Below are positions 1 to 11,334 of a stretch of 64,000 bases of DNA, piece after piece; positions within the stretch are counted from its first letter, which is position 1, and every line of letters begins with the position of its first letter. Position numbers and translations under genes: made by a program. The DNA is from Pythium myriotylum (lineage: Eukaryota > Oomycota > Peronosporomycetes > Pythiales > Pythiaceae): positions 1,178,001-1,242,000 of the forward strand of contig JALJCQ010000007.1 of assembly GCA_023091665.1 (NCBI GenBank). Direction: 5' to 3'. The notes beneath the pieces are model-generated. The model did not search any database. It saw only the letters and a list, made by a program, of their open reading frames with translations, and was not told where the DNA came from.

Positions 1-111
1 GACGCCGGCGTAGCCATCGCCGTAGAGCTCGCGCTGGAGGAGCTCGTTCAGCTCGGCGTAGAACACACCGTCGGCAACGAACTTGCGCTTCTTCGAGATG
101 TTGGCGGCCAT
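1..111 (-). CDS. RPS3: 40S ribosomal protein S3, N-terminal part (runs off the left edge)
   Basis: Only the first 37 codons lie in the window, read leftward from an ATG at 109-111. The peptide begins [20 protein letters not shown] and continues with [17 protein letters not shown], the very conserved start of eukaryotic uS3/RPS3. The protein sits at the mRNA entry channel of the small ribosomal subunit. The N-terminus is complete and the rest lies outside the window. It is divergent from the Myb gene at 343, leaving about 230 bp for both promoters. Confidence 0.95.
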   Translation of the reverse strand, partial: MAANISKKRKFVADGVFYAELNELLQRELYGDGYAGV

Positions 112-342
112 GGTGACTGCTTGCTTGTCTGTCTAATGGGCTCCGTGACGGCCGAGGAGCTCCGAGCAGCTCACTCGGCCCTCGGCCAACCACCAGTCAA
201 AGCGACCAGTTCCGAATTGGAGGGTGGGCAAACGAGGGACAAATGTTGGAAACTTACAGTTTAAAACACCAAACGACGGTATGACTACCTGGAAGTCACC
301 ATTGGAGATTGGGCGGAATGGCTTCACTGTGCCAATGAGACC

Positions 343-1455
343 ATGGCGGACGCGGACGTCGATGGAGCCGCGCGCAGCACGAAGCGCCGGCGCATGGACT
401 TTCTGATCCAGATGAGTCGCAACTTCGCGGGCGTCGGCGAAGCGCGAGGCGCCCCGGACGAGCCCGTGACGGCGGCCGCCAGCGACGACGCGGTCGACAA
501 GACGGGCTCTGTGGCTGCCACGATCGCCGCTCGCAAGCGGACGTGGACGCAGGACGAGGACGCCCGACTGTGCGAGTTAGTAGCGCGACTGGGGCGGAAC
601 TGGGCGGCCATCGCGGCCGAGTTTCCGACGAGAGACCGCAAGCGAGTGCGCGAGCGATACGTCAACTACTTGGACCCGGCGCTGACGCACAAGCCCTGGT
701 CAGACGACGAAGACCAACGACTGATGGCTCTCCAGCAAGAGCTTGGAAGCCGGTGGGCGCGCATCGCCCAGTCGCTCAAGGGTCGCTCTCCTGATGATGC
801 CAAGAATCGCTGGCTTCGTCTCATTGGCAAGGACGATGGGCACGCAAGAAAGGCACACCAGTCGTGGACGACTGCCGAGTCGGACGTATTACGGACGCTT
901 GTGGAGGCCAACGGCGCGAAAGACTGGTTCTTTATTGCTTCTCAGATTCCTGGTCGGACGGACCTCCAGTGCCGCCAACATTGGCACCGTGTGCTCGCCC
1001 CAAAGATTGTCAAGGGTCGATCGAAGTGGTCTCATGAGGAAGACTCTCTACTTCGAGCGAAAGTGGACGAGCTCGGCCACCAGTGGGAAGCGGTAGGTTG
1101 ATATTCTCATGGAACGTTGCCGACAAGGACTGACGCGTGGGTGGCCAGATTGCTGAACTTCTTCCTGGGCGCATGGGCAAGCAGTGTCGGGAGCGTTACC
1201 TCAATCATTTGAGACCTGGAATTGACGCTGTACGTGGAGGCTACGTACTCATCAATGAGCGCCTAATGAGGCATTTTTGATGGAAAGGGACCCTGGACTA
1301 ATGATGAAGACAACATACTACGGCGTGCTTACCAGCTCAATCCAGCGCGATGGTCTTTAATTACGAGGCAGCTACCTGGTCGGTCGGAAAACGCGATAAA
1401 GAACCGCTGGAACTCGCTGCGGCGGAGTTCACTGAGCGAGCCCCAGGACGGTTAA
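343..1455 (+). CDS. Myb-like DNA-binding protein with five Myb/SANT repeats
   Basis: Three exons fit one frame: 343-1092, 1149-1229 and 1288-1455 (introns 56 and 58 bp, GT-AG), giving 332 residues. Five consecutive Myb repeats can be read after a short N-terminal tail, each with spaced tryptophans: TWTQDEDARL, PWSDDEDQRL, SWTTAESDVL, KWSHEEDSLL and PWTNDEDNIL. Each is followed by a recognition helix such as GRTDLQCRQHW, GRMGKQCRERY or GRSENAIKNRW. This resembles the c-Myb/SNAPC4 class of nuclear sequence-specific factors. The last two repeats look most canonical; the first is more diverged (TRDRKRVRERY). It stops two bases before the stop of REV1 on the other strand. The target genes are not evident. 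Confidence 0.88.
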
Positions 1456-1457
1456 TA

Positions 1458-4363
1458 TCACAGAGGAGCCACAAGCCTGGAAGAGAACGAACTGCCTCGA
1501 TACTGTTGCTCGAGTTCCCGGTTGAATTGTTCCAGGACAAGATTAAAGCCGCTCGTCACCAAATGAACAAGGGGAGTGGATATCGCGGTTGTCAGTTGCT
1601 GACACTTGCGACGCACAAATCGAAGCATCCGAAGTCCATTATCTAGCGCTCTCATTTCGATCTCAACGAGGATGCGCGAGAGGATAGCGTCAAACGCTGA
1701 ACGAATTGTGGCTTCGTCGAATGCTCCATCTCCAACATCTGTCACCACAGCAGCCACACCACAAAAAAGGTCTTCGATGGTCTTCAGTTCCAAAGTATTT
1801 TGCCTGAGAGGCGGATGCGTCTCTTGCTGATGGGTTGTCTTCGGTTTAATTGTCTTTGAACCTTTCGACTTCTTCGCCACAGCGTCAATCTCGCGGCGAA
1901 TCGCCAATGGCAGAGCTTGGTACACATCCTCATCCACTTGGGACATCCGAATTTCATTTAAAGAGCCTGTAACAGGTGCACTCGAGCACCCTGGCGCTGC
2001 AATCGTTTTCGCTCTTCCGATTCTCTGTTTGCTTTTCCGAAGTAGTGGTTGGTTTGCTGAGGTCTTGAGCAGCGGAGCTTTGGGTACTCTTGGGCGCTGT
2101 TTGTGCTGATACGTCGCAATCACTTCTTCACGGATGTCCGGTGGGAGTTCGTCCAGCACCGCCATGTTAATCTGAGAGAAAGACTCGGCGTAGAGATCGC
2201 TCCGCGGCTGTGACGTTTCTTGGAGTTTCGCTTTTCTGTGCCCAGATTCTGAATCTGCAAGCCACGCACGAAAGCGTTCTCCGGCTCGCGAATCAACGGG
2301 TTTGAGCAAACTGACTAGCTTCGTTGCCTGGATACCAACGCCTCTCAGCTCTTCCACGGGAAAGTGGAACTGGCGGAGTAGTTCTATCCCCGTGCGTCCG
2401 ATTAGTATATCCGAATCAGTTGGCTCAGCGAGGAGCTGACTTCGGGAGAAGCTGTCGCAAATTCCATGGCCCATGAACTTACTTGGTACGACAGGAGCTC
2501 CTTCTCGGCGTTTTTTTATGAGTAACGTGAGGCACTTGGCGCGCACTTTCAAGCTCTGCAACCTTGAGGACAGCTCTTCGGCTAACGCCATCATGAACTC
2601 AGTCGCATCTTTCCACGTTTGAAAACGAATTCCGAAGTTCACGACGGCAGACACGCTTTTTCGCATCAAATTGGACTCAACCGATAGGGGCCGTTGGTCG
2701 ATTCCCCTAGCATAGTTGAATAACATTTCGCTAGTGGTTTTGCCGAAATGCTGCGACATCTCTGCCTTCGACAGAGCTCGCAACTGCTGGATCTCAACCA
2801 AACCGAGCTCTTCCATCTTGGCACTCATTCGATATCCGACGCCTGGAAGGTCTGAGATTTTCAACGACTGCAGAAATGGCTCCGCTTCCTGAGGCGAAGA
2901 GATAGAAAACAATCCGTCAGGTTTTGCTTGACGTGTTGCCAACTTGGCGAGCAAGATGTTGTACGAGACTCCAACACTTGCAGTACACCGTGTTGCCTCG
3001 TAGATTGCCTCGCGAATTTCCTTGGCCATTGCAACACCATCAGTATTTTTGCCGAATTCCAGGTAGGCTTCGTCACAACTCATTGCTTGTACGTAAGGGG
3101 TGCGAGAGAAAAAGATGTCGTAAATCTGGAAAGAGCAGGCCTCTATCTCTTCGAAATGGTACGGTAGCACAACTAGTTCAGGGCAAAGTTGCTTTGCAGA
3201 CTGCATGAACATCCCAGCGCGTAGGCCCTTCTCGCGCGCAAGATAGTTGCACGACGATATTTCCGATGAGCCAGCATTGCCTGAATGTGCGATGGCGACC
3301 GGAAGATTCCGGTACTCAGGCTTGTCTCGCACGGCTACGGACACGAAGAAACAGTCCATATCGACGTGGAGGATGACGCGGTCCGACGAAGTCACGGGCT
3401 CCTGCCTGAAGCGCTTGCCTTTGTACTTCGACAGAAACTCAGGGGCTCGCAACTGAAATGTCGTGCGCCAGCTACCGATATGGTGGAGGCGGGATTTAGC
3501 AAAGAAGTGTCTCACAAATGACGGGCCGTCTCGTGTCGAGTTGGTGCGCATGTCGCCACCATCGCTAGGCGGCTGATCGGCGTCCTCCTCCTCGTGCCCG
3601 GCGGTTCCATTCTGACGCTGGGAGAGAGCAGCGTACTGATCCGCAAGCGCAGCATGATCCTCCTCGTCACTGCCACCCTCCGACTCGGAGAAACTATTAT
3701 CGTCTACTGCTTCATCTTCGCGATTCAAAGGAAGTTCTTCTGGAACGGTCGGTTGTGCTTGTGACTTTGACGTCAGTTCGGACAGTGCTAGTCCACTGAG
3801 AACGCTCGACTGGGTCGGGTCTGCAAACGCTTGGTAAAGAAAAGGCTGGACGGGTAGCAACCTCTTGGCCTCGATACTTTTGACGATCCACTCGGGGCTC
3901 ACTACTGGCGGAGGGTGGCGCATCCTCCTGAACACGCACAGCGCTCCACCGTCATCCTCTTTGCGCGTAAACTTCACTAACGTCCCACTCACTTGTACTG
4001 CAGCAACTTGGACGTCGCGAGGTGCGTCGCGACGACATGGGTCACACGCGAGGTCTCGTAGTGCTCGAAGCCGCCGCCGTGGAGCAGCAGCAGCGTGCGG
4101 ATCTCCTCCTTGCTGGGCACAGTGTACCCATCCACGAAGACGTGCACGCCGTCAAAGAGCGCTGCCGTCTCATCACGCGCATCTTCAAGCGGCGCGCGTG
4201 CCGTCTCATCCGCGCCGACGAGCTGCGCGTTCTGGCCGCGGAGCTTCTGGATCTTGTGAGACATGTAGACGCCGAAGCTGCCGTCGTGGTGCTCGCCCAC
4301 GGGCTTGCGCTTGCGCGCCGGGTCCTCGGGCGCGCGGTGGACGCCGTTGCCGAACGCGCGCAT
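1458..4363 (-). CDS. REV1: DNA repair protein REV1 (Y-family polymerase, deoxycytidyl transferase)
   Basis: Two exons, 4363-3993 and 3927-1458 (intron about 65 bp), give about 946 residues. REV1 inserts dCMP opposite lesions and scaffolds other translesion polymerases. In order I see an N-terminal YMSHKIQKLRGQNAQL segment, a BRCT domain across the exon junction (ends in SPEWIVKSIEAKRLL), the N-digit motif SRLHHIGSWR, the polymerase palm with HVDMDCFF (Asp313/Asp315) and SCDEAYLEF (Asp409/Glu410), and the little finger. Two UBM-like segments follow (LDELPPDIREEVIATY and YQALPLAIRREIDAV), then a helical C-terminal domain that in the family binds Rev7 and other polymerases. The downstream-exon frame opens only with GTG, so the upstream exon supplies the start. 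It is convergent with Myb. Confidence 0.93.
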
Positions 4364-4552
4364 GCGACTTCAATTTGCAGTCTCACCATGCAGACTGGAT
4401 GGCAAAGAGCATCTAGGGGTAGGGACGTCGTGTCCTCCACCCAATCAGCACGAGTTAAATTCTTTTCATCCAATCACAAAATCTCTAGCGAACGGCATGC
4501 GTAGTGGACATCGGAGTGATGGTCTCCGTACCGCCTTCCACTGGCGGGCAGC

Positions 4553-4576
4553 TCCGTTCATTGCGCTTCTTCCTCG
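4553..4576 (+). promoter_or_regulatory. Possible initiator (Inr-like) element of GCH1
   Basis: The stretch CCGTTCATTGCGCTTCTT lies immediately before the GCH1 ATG. It resembles the oomycete initiator, whose core is TCATT followed by pyrimidines. Transcription starting here would leave a very short leader, common in oomycetes. It is based on resemblance only; the 213 bp between GCH1 and REV1 must hold both promoters. Confidence 0.35.
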
Positions 4577-5381
4577 ATGGCGCCAGCGCCGACGGTCCCT
4601 CTGCCGAGCGACGTCCCTTTGTCCCACGGAGCGAGCGACCGCGCGCTGCCCCACGAGATGAACAACTCAGGCAAGCGAGACGACCTCCGGGCGCTCTCCA
4701 TGTCGCTGCCCTCGCGGCGAGAGAACGACCACGTCGAGGACGCCGACAAGATCCAGAAGATGGCCGCCGCGGTGCGCACGCTGCTCGAGGTGAGAAGATG
4801 GGCGCCGTCGACGACGCTGACGCGCGCGTGGGCTGACGTGTGTGTTTGTGGATGTGTGGCAGTGCATCGGAGAAGACGTGAACCGCGAAGGCCTCGTCAA
4901 GACGCCCGAACGGATGGCCAAGGCGCTGTTGTACAACACCAAGGGCTACGCGCAGAGCCTCGAGCAAGTCTTGAACGAAGCTGTCTTCGAAGAGGACCAC
5001 GACGAGATGGTCATCGTGCGCGACATTGACCTCTACTCGATGTGCGAACATCACATGGTACCGTTCACCGGCAAAGTCCACATCGGCTACATCCCGAACG
5101 GCAAGGTGCTTGGTCTCAGCAAGCTCGCGCGAATCTCCGAGGTCTTTTCCCGCCGTCTTCAAGTCCAAGAACGACTGACGAAGCAGATCGCCAACGCTGT
5201 CATGGGCGCGATCGAGCCGAAAGGTGTTGCAGTCGTGATCGAAGCCACGCACATGTGCATGGTCATGCGTGGAGTGGAGAAGAGCGGAGCCAGCACCGTC
5301 ACTAGTTCGGTGTTGGGGTGCTTCAAGACCGACCCGCGAACTCGCAGTGAGTTCATGAGCCACATCCACTCGCGTCGATAG
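4577..5381 (+). CDS. GCH1: GTP cyclohydrolase I
   Basis: Exons 4577-4789 and 4863-5381 (73 bp intron) give 243 residues, a normal length. The enzyme turns GTP into 7,8-dihydroneopterin triphosphate, the first step of folate and tetrahydrobiopterin synthesis, in the cytosol. The second exon starts in the family's conserved block [20 protein letters not shown]. The zinc ligands are visible: Cys and His in [13 protein letters not shown] and the second Cys in VLGCFKTD. The active-site segment [20 protein letters not shown] is intact. The N-terminal 60 residues are variable, as in other eukaryotes. It is divergent from REV1 and convergent with the EF-hand gene, 285 bp downstream. Confidence 0.96.
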
Positions 5382-5666
5382 ACGTACGGAGGAGCATTCA
5401 TGGAAGCGTCTCGTTTTCGCACTGGGCGTACAGCGATTGATATTCCAACCCGTGGTGAACGGTGCATCAAGTGTCCACCAACCAGGTTTCATCAGGGTCT
5501 GCTTGGTGGGACGCTAGCTTCAGGATTCGCAATGTCCTGGATTGTGTGCTCTTCGGAGGGTGGATGAAAAGTGGAGCCCGCGTGCAGAGCTGCTGTATGT
5601 ATATTTTGTAGACCCTAAACCAATATGCAATCCTTATCGATTCTGCCCCAAGCTCGTCTATGTCAG

Positions 5667-8537
5667 TTACGAATAATCAGAATCGACAGCGCGAATGAAA
5701 TCGACGTAGTTCACGTCGTTCGTCACTTTACGTGCTCCTTCACGCACGGCAAAAGCGTGTTGAAGAGCTTCAACCTCGAACGCTTTCAGGTTGACCTTCA
5801 TCATGTCGAGCACAGCCGCAAACTGGAACTTGGTTACACGGCACACGCTGTTGTGGTCGTAATCCTGAAAGTACGGCTTCATGTGCAGCCGGCGGTTGTT
5901 CACCTCTGACCGCAGCTTCGTAAGAATCCCTGTGACCTTACTGTCGAAGGGTTCATCCTCTTTCCCACCATCAACAGGATCCAGAAGCTCAGGGTGGTTG
6001 GCATCTAGTGCATCTAAGAAGGCACGCCAGTCAACTTTATCGAGGTTCTTGGGTGACCGGAAGTGATGCGTCACTGTTTCTACGTCTGCAGCGTCGAGGA
6101 GGCACCCGCTGCGGTTCAAGGCTGTGTGGAACTTCGCCACAGTGATTTCACCGGAACGCAGTTTGTCTCCTTCGACGACGAATTCCTTCATCCGGATGCG
6201 CTTTGTGTTGATCTGACGCCTCAACTCACTCAGCACGAGACTAATTTCGGCTTGCTGAATGTCTTCGCGTCGTTGTTGGCGATGCATTGCATCAAGAAGC
6301 TCTTTTCCTGAGCCGTACACACCTTGACGATAAGCCACGCTGCTAGGCAGAATCAGCTTCTCAGGATTTTCACCTGAAGCTAGAGTGTGGCCAACAACCT
6401 CAAGGGATTGGAGAAATGCGCGATAGTTGACATCACATATTGAGCTCAAAGTCGCTGAGGTACCAGCAGTCGTCTGCTCACGAAACTTGATGACAATGAG
6501 TCGTGCTACTGCTGACTCCGGCAACAAGTGAAACATTGACAAAACGCGGTCGAATTTAGTCGCAGATATGAATCCCTGCTTAGAGCGGTCAAAATCCTCG
6601 AATGCAGCCTTGATCTCCATTCGTTGGCGGTCCATTGCCTTTCTCATAGCAACCACTGCATCAGTAACTATGTGTTCTTCCTCGAGTGTGAGTTCTTTCT
6701 CCTTCTTAATCCCTCCAAACTGCTCTCCCTTTGTTTGGAGATCTCCGAGATCTCTGTTTGGAGTTCGCTCAAGACCCTTGATTGTGAAGACACTCTCGAC
6801 GTCATCGACGAATCGCTTCCACGCAACCCAACGGTTCCCTGCACTGTCGACATTGCCATCGAGAGCGTATTCGTCGGCTAGCAGTTGAACCTCATCCTTA
6901 TTTAGCAGCATTCCACCGGCATCTAACCCGGATGCAAACTGTGCGTATGTGACCTTCCCATGCCTTAACTTGTCGAAGTCTCTGTAGTATTCCTCGAGAC
7001 GAACTCGATCCCGTTTGGCGGTTTGCTTGATGTATTTCATGATCATACGAACAGAGCGTGTTTGAGAAGTGCCGCTCGATGCCTCAAAGGAGTCGGCGTG
7101 CACCCTACTCGGGGACAAGATTTCAGATGCAACCTTGGTACTACGACCTCCACTTGATGTGGGGCGATTGTTGTTCTCCTCCCAATGTTCGATATCGTGA
7201 CAAAACGTGACATAGTTGACGAAGCGATCGCCATGAGCGCTTGCATAACGCTTGAGGAGTACCTTGCGTTCGTTTTCACTCTCCAACGTAAGCTTGAGCA
7301 TAGTCATCACTCGAAAAAACTGCTCCACAGTGATGTGCTCACGACGACCCTTGTCAAAATCTTGAAATGTTGGCTTGAACAGCAGACGTCGTTGGGCGCA
7401 ATAAGCGCTGAGACGCAACATCGTCGACTGAAACAAGGCAAACTCGCTATCAGAAAGATTGCCACGAGCATCCCTTGAGCACTTGTTCAACTGCCCGGAA
7501 CTCGACATCGTTTGCGCCGTTATGGCAGCCAATACGTCATCATTGTTGTTATCCAAAACGATCTTACCCTCAATCGAATCGCAGAAACGGACATAGTCAA
7601 CCTTCCGGACAGTGGTGGGTTCCCCTGAGTTGTCCAAGACGTACTTCATCACTAATAACTCCAGATCACTCTCCGACACCATACTGAAACATAATTTGAC
7701 ACAGCGTTTGAACTGGGCCTCCGTGCATTTTCCCGTTCGGAGAGGATCAAAGTCAGTGAAAAAATTCTTCGTCCGAATACGATCTCGGGAAGTCAACTCG
7801 GCCAGTGATGATTCAAGTTCTTCGACCAAATGCTGTTGGCTTTCGCCTCGAGTCGGAGATGGAGCAGTTCGGCGTCGAGGCCATTCAGGAGACGGAGGCC
7901 CATTCGGAGTGCTTGCTGATTGTGGTGAGAGGTCGTTGTGGAGCAAACGGTAGTTGACATCGAGTTCATTGCCATACGCCTTCACGATAGCGTCTACTTC
8001 CTCGCTTGAGAGAACAACAATATCCAGCAGATCCCGAATGAATTGTGTCCTTGTGACTTTGCCGGCATTACTACGGTCGAAATCGTGAAACACATCCTTC
8101 AACACGATTCCTTTGTTTCGTACCGCGACTGCCAACTTATTCATCGCTTTGTGCAAACTCTGCTGCTCTGAGCCTGTCAACGAAACGAGCGCGAACTTTT
8201 TTTGCACTGGTAAGTCATGATGTATGCTGGTACGTAAGCCTGGCCTTGCTTCAAGCCCCTTTACGGTGAAAGCTTTGTCTATGAGATTGCAGAAACGTTG
8301 ATAATCGACGAATCCCGGTTCGTGCTGTAAGCGATACTTGGCAATGATCACACCCATTTCTTCTGCGGTAAGCTGGAGTCCGCTCACATCGAGCGCGCGT
8401 TTGAACTGATCTAGTTTAATCTTCTTCACATGGTGGATGTCAAATGTCTTCATGAATTCCTCCAGCCGAGTACGGCGTTGTTTGCACAGAACCCGGATCT
8501 TGGCCTTGACCGAGCGGAAGTCATGGGCACTATGCAT
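5667..8537 (-). CDS. Large protein with eight repeated EF-hand-type modules
   Basis: A single open frame gives 956 residues from the first ATG (8535-8537). The frame is open further upstream but holds no other ATG, so a 5' exon cannot be excluded. Eight modules follow one another, each a basic helix (for example RDRVRLEEYYRDFD), an EF-hand-like loop and an aromatic V-[DN]-Y-x-x-F strand. Loops include DFDRSNAGKVTRTQF, DFDKLRHGKVTYAQF and DFDRSKQGFISATKF. Many lack the full set of acidic ligands, so some probably do not bind calcium. The phrase FTVKGLE follows module 1 and FTIKGLE follows module 5, suggesting a four-module block was duplicated. Similar tandem EF-hand proteins (EFCAB6-like) are often ciliary; a zoospore-flagellum role is inference only. 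Confidence 0.82.
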   Translation of the reverse strand: MHSAHDFRSVKAKIRVLCKQRRTRLEEFMKTFDIHHVKKIKLDQFKRALDVSGLQLTAEEMGVIIAKYRLQHEPGFVDYQRFCNLIDKAFTVKGLEARPGLRTSIHHDLPVQKKFALVSLTGSEQQSLHKAMNKLAVAVRNKGIVLKDVFHDFDRSNAGKVTRTQFIRDLLDIVVLSSEEVDAIVKAYGNELDVNYRLLHNDLSPQSASTPNGPPSPEWPRRRTAPSPTRGESQQHLVEELESSLAELTSRDRIRTKNFFTDFDPLRTGKCTEAQFKRCVKLCFSMVSESDLELLVMKYVLDNSGEPTTVRKVDYVRFCDSIEGKIVLDNNNDDVLAAITAQTMSSSGQLNKCSRDARGNLSDSEFALFQSTMLRLSAYCAQRRLLFKPTFQDFDKGRREHITVEQFFRVMTMLKLTLESENERKVLLKRYASAHGDRFVNYVTFCHDIEHWEENNNRPTSSGGRSTKVASEILSPSRVHADSFEASSGTSQTRSVRMIMKYIKQTAKRDRVRLEEYYRDFDKLRHGKVTYAQFASGLDAGGMLLNKDEVQLLADEYALDGNVDSAGNRWVAWKRFVDDVESVFTIKGLERTPNRDLGDLQTKGEQFGGIKKEKELTLEEEHIVTDAVVAMRKAMDRQRMEIKAAFEDFDRSKQGFISATKFDRVLSMFHLLPESAVARLIVIKFREQTTAGTSATLSSICDVNYRAFLQSLEVVGHTLASGENPEKLILPSSVAYRQGVYGSGKELLDAMHRQQRREDIQQAEISLVLSELRRQINTKRIRMKEFVVEGDKLRSGEITVAKFHTALNRSGCLLDAADVETVTHHFRSPKNLDKVDWRAFLDALDANHPELLDPVDGGKEDEPFDSKVTGILTKLRSEVNNRRLHMKPYFQDYDHNSVCRVTKFQFAAVLDMMKVNLKAFEVEALQHAFAVREGARKVTNDVNYVDFIRAVDSDYS

Positions 8538-8778
8538 TGTGTCACTGAACTCCGCGGGAGTGTTCACCGTGAAGCAGAAAGCCTTGACTACTGGGCCCAA
8601 GCTCTTTACCCCACAGGGTTGGATTGAGACCTCGCATGCCCAGAAACTCGCTATCGAACCTAGTCTATCAATACAGATCTCACAGGTTATCCTTAAATAG
8701 CCACAAACAGACTTTGTAAGGGTCACGGATACTGTATATAGTTGAGTTCACGATAATGATACCGCTCCGATGTGAAAC

Positions 8779-10967
8779 CTACTCCATGTCACCATCAACA
8801 GCCGGAATATGTTCTCCGAATCGTGTTGCCTTCGTGATCTTGATATCACCGTAGGGACGGGATTGGTTGACATTGACGTAGTTGAGGGTCTTCAGCTGAA
8901 GTAGCTCAAAGAAAAGAGCCGCAGCAGTGCGCCGACTCTGTGTATGCTTCGTGAGTTGGTTATACGTCACTTCCTGCTGCAGACACAAGTTAGTGTAATG
9001 CTAGGCCCACTGACGTTTGCGCACTCTTATCCCATACCTTCTCATCATCGAGAGATTTGCGAAGAACCTTCATAACCTTCACAGTGTGTGGATGCCACTT
9101 ATGTTGTGCTGTGGAGAAACTGATGTGCTGATCGTCCATCGTCTCGTCAATGTTGGCTTGTAGATCATTGACAGCGGCAAGCTCGATGTCCAGATTAAGG
9201 TCTTCAAGTTGTTGCCGCTCGTCATCAAACTCTTCAGGTTCGATTGGAGCCTCGTAACCGAACTCTGGCGCATCCTCTTGCACGCTGAAACATGAGTACA
9301 ACACGTGAGTCATGACGAACGATAGACATAGAGGTAGTATGAAGTACGCACTCCTCAACAACTGGGCCTTCCGGAAGGTCAAAGGACTTGTCCTGAGGTT
9401 GGACCTCTGGTGAGATCTCCTCCTCAGGCAAAATGATTTCCTGCGAGTCAATCGGGTCCTGCGATATGGGTCAACGATTGAAAATGAAGTACTGTTGCTG
9501 AAACCATACCTGTGCTCCGCTCATGCGACGACCTTGCTCAATAGGGTCTTCATCATCGTTGCGTGACTCTTTCACCTCCACTTGCTCTTCTTTACTAGCG
9601 GCTACTGCGGATTCTGATTCAAAAGGGAACTTTCGCTTCCGCATAGTGTAGTTGAACATGTTTAACAAGTCCTCAGCCAGGTCTGTCGTGCATGGACGAG
9701 TGAACAACTCTGATGTGTTTGTCAAGTCGAGGATAAGATGGTGTGAAGCAGCTTTTTTGCAGGTGATTTCCCTCGTGCGAACAATGTCCGACACATCGGT
9801 CATCCCTTTCTTCAAAATCGCCGAACTCAGCTCGGTAACACTGTCGCGACCAATCTTGCGTTTCTTTCGTTGACGTGACGATTTGGTAGGGTCAACTTCT
9901 GCCTCAATGAGTGCGAAATCAATCGAAGCACGAGAACCGTTGTTTAAACTGAGGTTGAGATCCGTGCTAATGTTCAAAGACTTCTCGGCTGGATCTTCAG
10001 CATTCAGATCTGGATTATCGAGATCGAGGGGGTCAGCCAAAGGCATTTCTTGATCCTCATAAGCATTTTCGAATCCCATGTCTGGTTGTCCAAACTCGAT
10101 CTCTTGAGCGTCCTCTGCGATAGATTTATCGTCAAGGTTCGGGTTGATCAGAGCCGAATCATCGAGGTTCGCTGGTACGATGCCGCTCGTATCAGCCTCT
10201 CGACCGACTTCAATTTCACTGACGACGCTTTCGTTCAACTTGTTGTTTTCAATAGCTTCATCACCGTCCTTTTCGAGGGCTTCCTCAAGATCGAAAGCCT
10301 GCCAGTCTCCACCACCAAAGGTATCACCCATCCCGAACGCATCTAGTTTGCAAAAAATCTATCAGTGTGACAGATTCTCCCCGAGGGGCTGGTTTCTAGA
10401 ACGCACCACGATCCTCGAGCTCGTCCTCTTCTCGGACTTGCTCCAGTGGATCCGCCAGAGTGATATCTTGACGACGAGCCATTGTCTGGCTCGAAGCACT
10501 GATCCACTCATCCAGAGACGGTGCCGAGATTGCACTGCGGACAGTCACATCGCTCAGTCTTGCAAACAGACATCAAACCTACTCTGTACGTACTCGATCG
10601 AGTAGATAACTTCTGCCTCGAATTCACCGAAGTTGCTCACGTTGATGGTATGGGTACTAGCCTGCTGGTTGCTCTCGGGGAGATCCACGACGCCGGGGCG
10701 AAATGCGAGCTTGATCTTGACTAGCGCCTCACTGCAGTCCGAGAACAAGTACTTGACTTTGCGCGAGTAGATGCGCACGACGCCCAGTAGCAAGTGGCCC
10801 GACACGCGCAGCGCGAGCGGTACTTGCGGGTTCACGATCGAGTCCACCGAGCTTTGAATGTCGGCCGTGAAGATCTGCTGTTTGTTGAGCTTCTTGTCCC
10901 AATGGGCCGCAAGCCAGATCTTGCCGAGCGGGCCTTTCTTCGCGAGGATGATCTGGGAATAGAACAT
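8779..10967 (-). CDS. RAD21: Cohesin kleisin subunit RAD21/SCC1
   Basis: Six exons join in frame: 10967-10594, 10534-10407, 10342-9510, 9458-9352, 9284-9038 and 8976-8779, all GT-AG, giving about 628 residues. RAD21 closes the cohesin ring by bridging SMC1 and SMC3. The first exon holds the Rad21/Rec8 N-terminal domain ([20 protein letters not shown], then [22 protein letters not shown]). The last exon holds the winged-helix C-terminus that binds SMC1 ([15 protein letters not shown]). The middle is acidic and low in complexity, as usual. I prefer mitotic RAD21 to meiotic REC8 because of the acidic centre and C-terminal fit, but only a tree would separate them. Confidence 0.92.
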
Positions 10968-11334
10968 GGCGCCAGCGAACGCGCGACGGCTCTAACGACA
11001 CGGTAGGCGAGGCGAAGGGCAGCGAGGGAGTCGAGAGGCGTCGGGGTGGTTGCACTCGGAAGGGCCTGCGCGTCAATACTCGGCAAGTTTCCGTTTGGCC
11101 TTTTCGCGCGGTTGCCGAGTGTTCCCCCCTTTGGGGATTCTCCACACCTGCTTTCTTTGATACGGAACCTCTTCTGCACGATTCTAATGACACATTCAAA
11201 GCAGGAACCTTTGATCATTTTTCTTTCGCTTAGAATATGCAAGATCGAATAGTAGAGGTTAATTGAAAATACCTCCTTTGTAGCATGTTAACCCGCCACC
11301 ACTATACAGAAAGAGAGTCAGCACAGTACACTCG
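10968..11334. other. Intergenic region upstream of RAD21
   Basis: This 367 bp stretch lies between the RAD21 start and the 3' end of the J-domain gene. The half next to RAD21 is GC-rich and the other half is AT-rich. I see no ORF with recognisable content and no RNA gene. It probably holds the RAD21 promoter and the 3' UTR of the neighbour. Confidence 0.5.

Noticed and set aside
8538..8726. Longer N-terminus for the EF-hand protein
   Set aside because: The extension begins with GTG and has no ATG; start codons other than ATG are not expected here, so 8537 was used.
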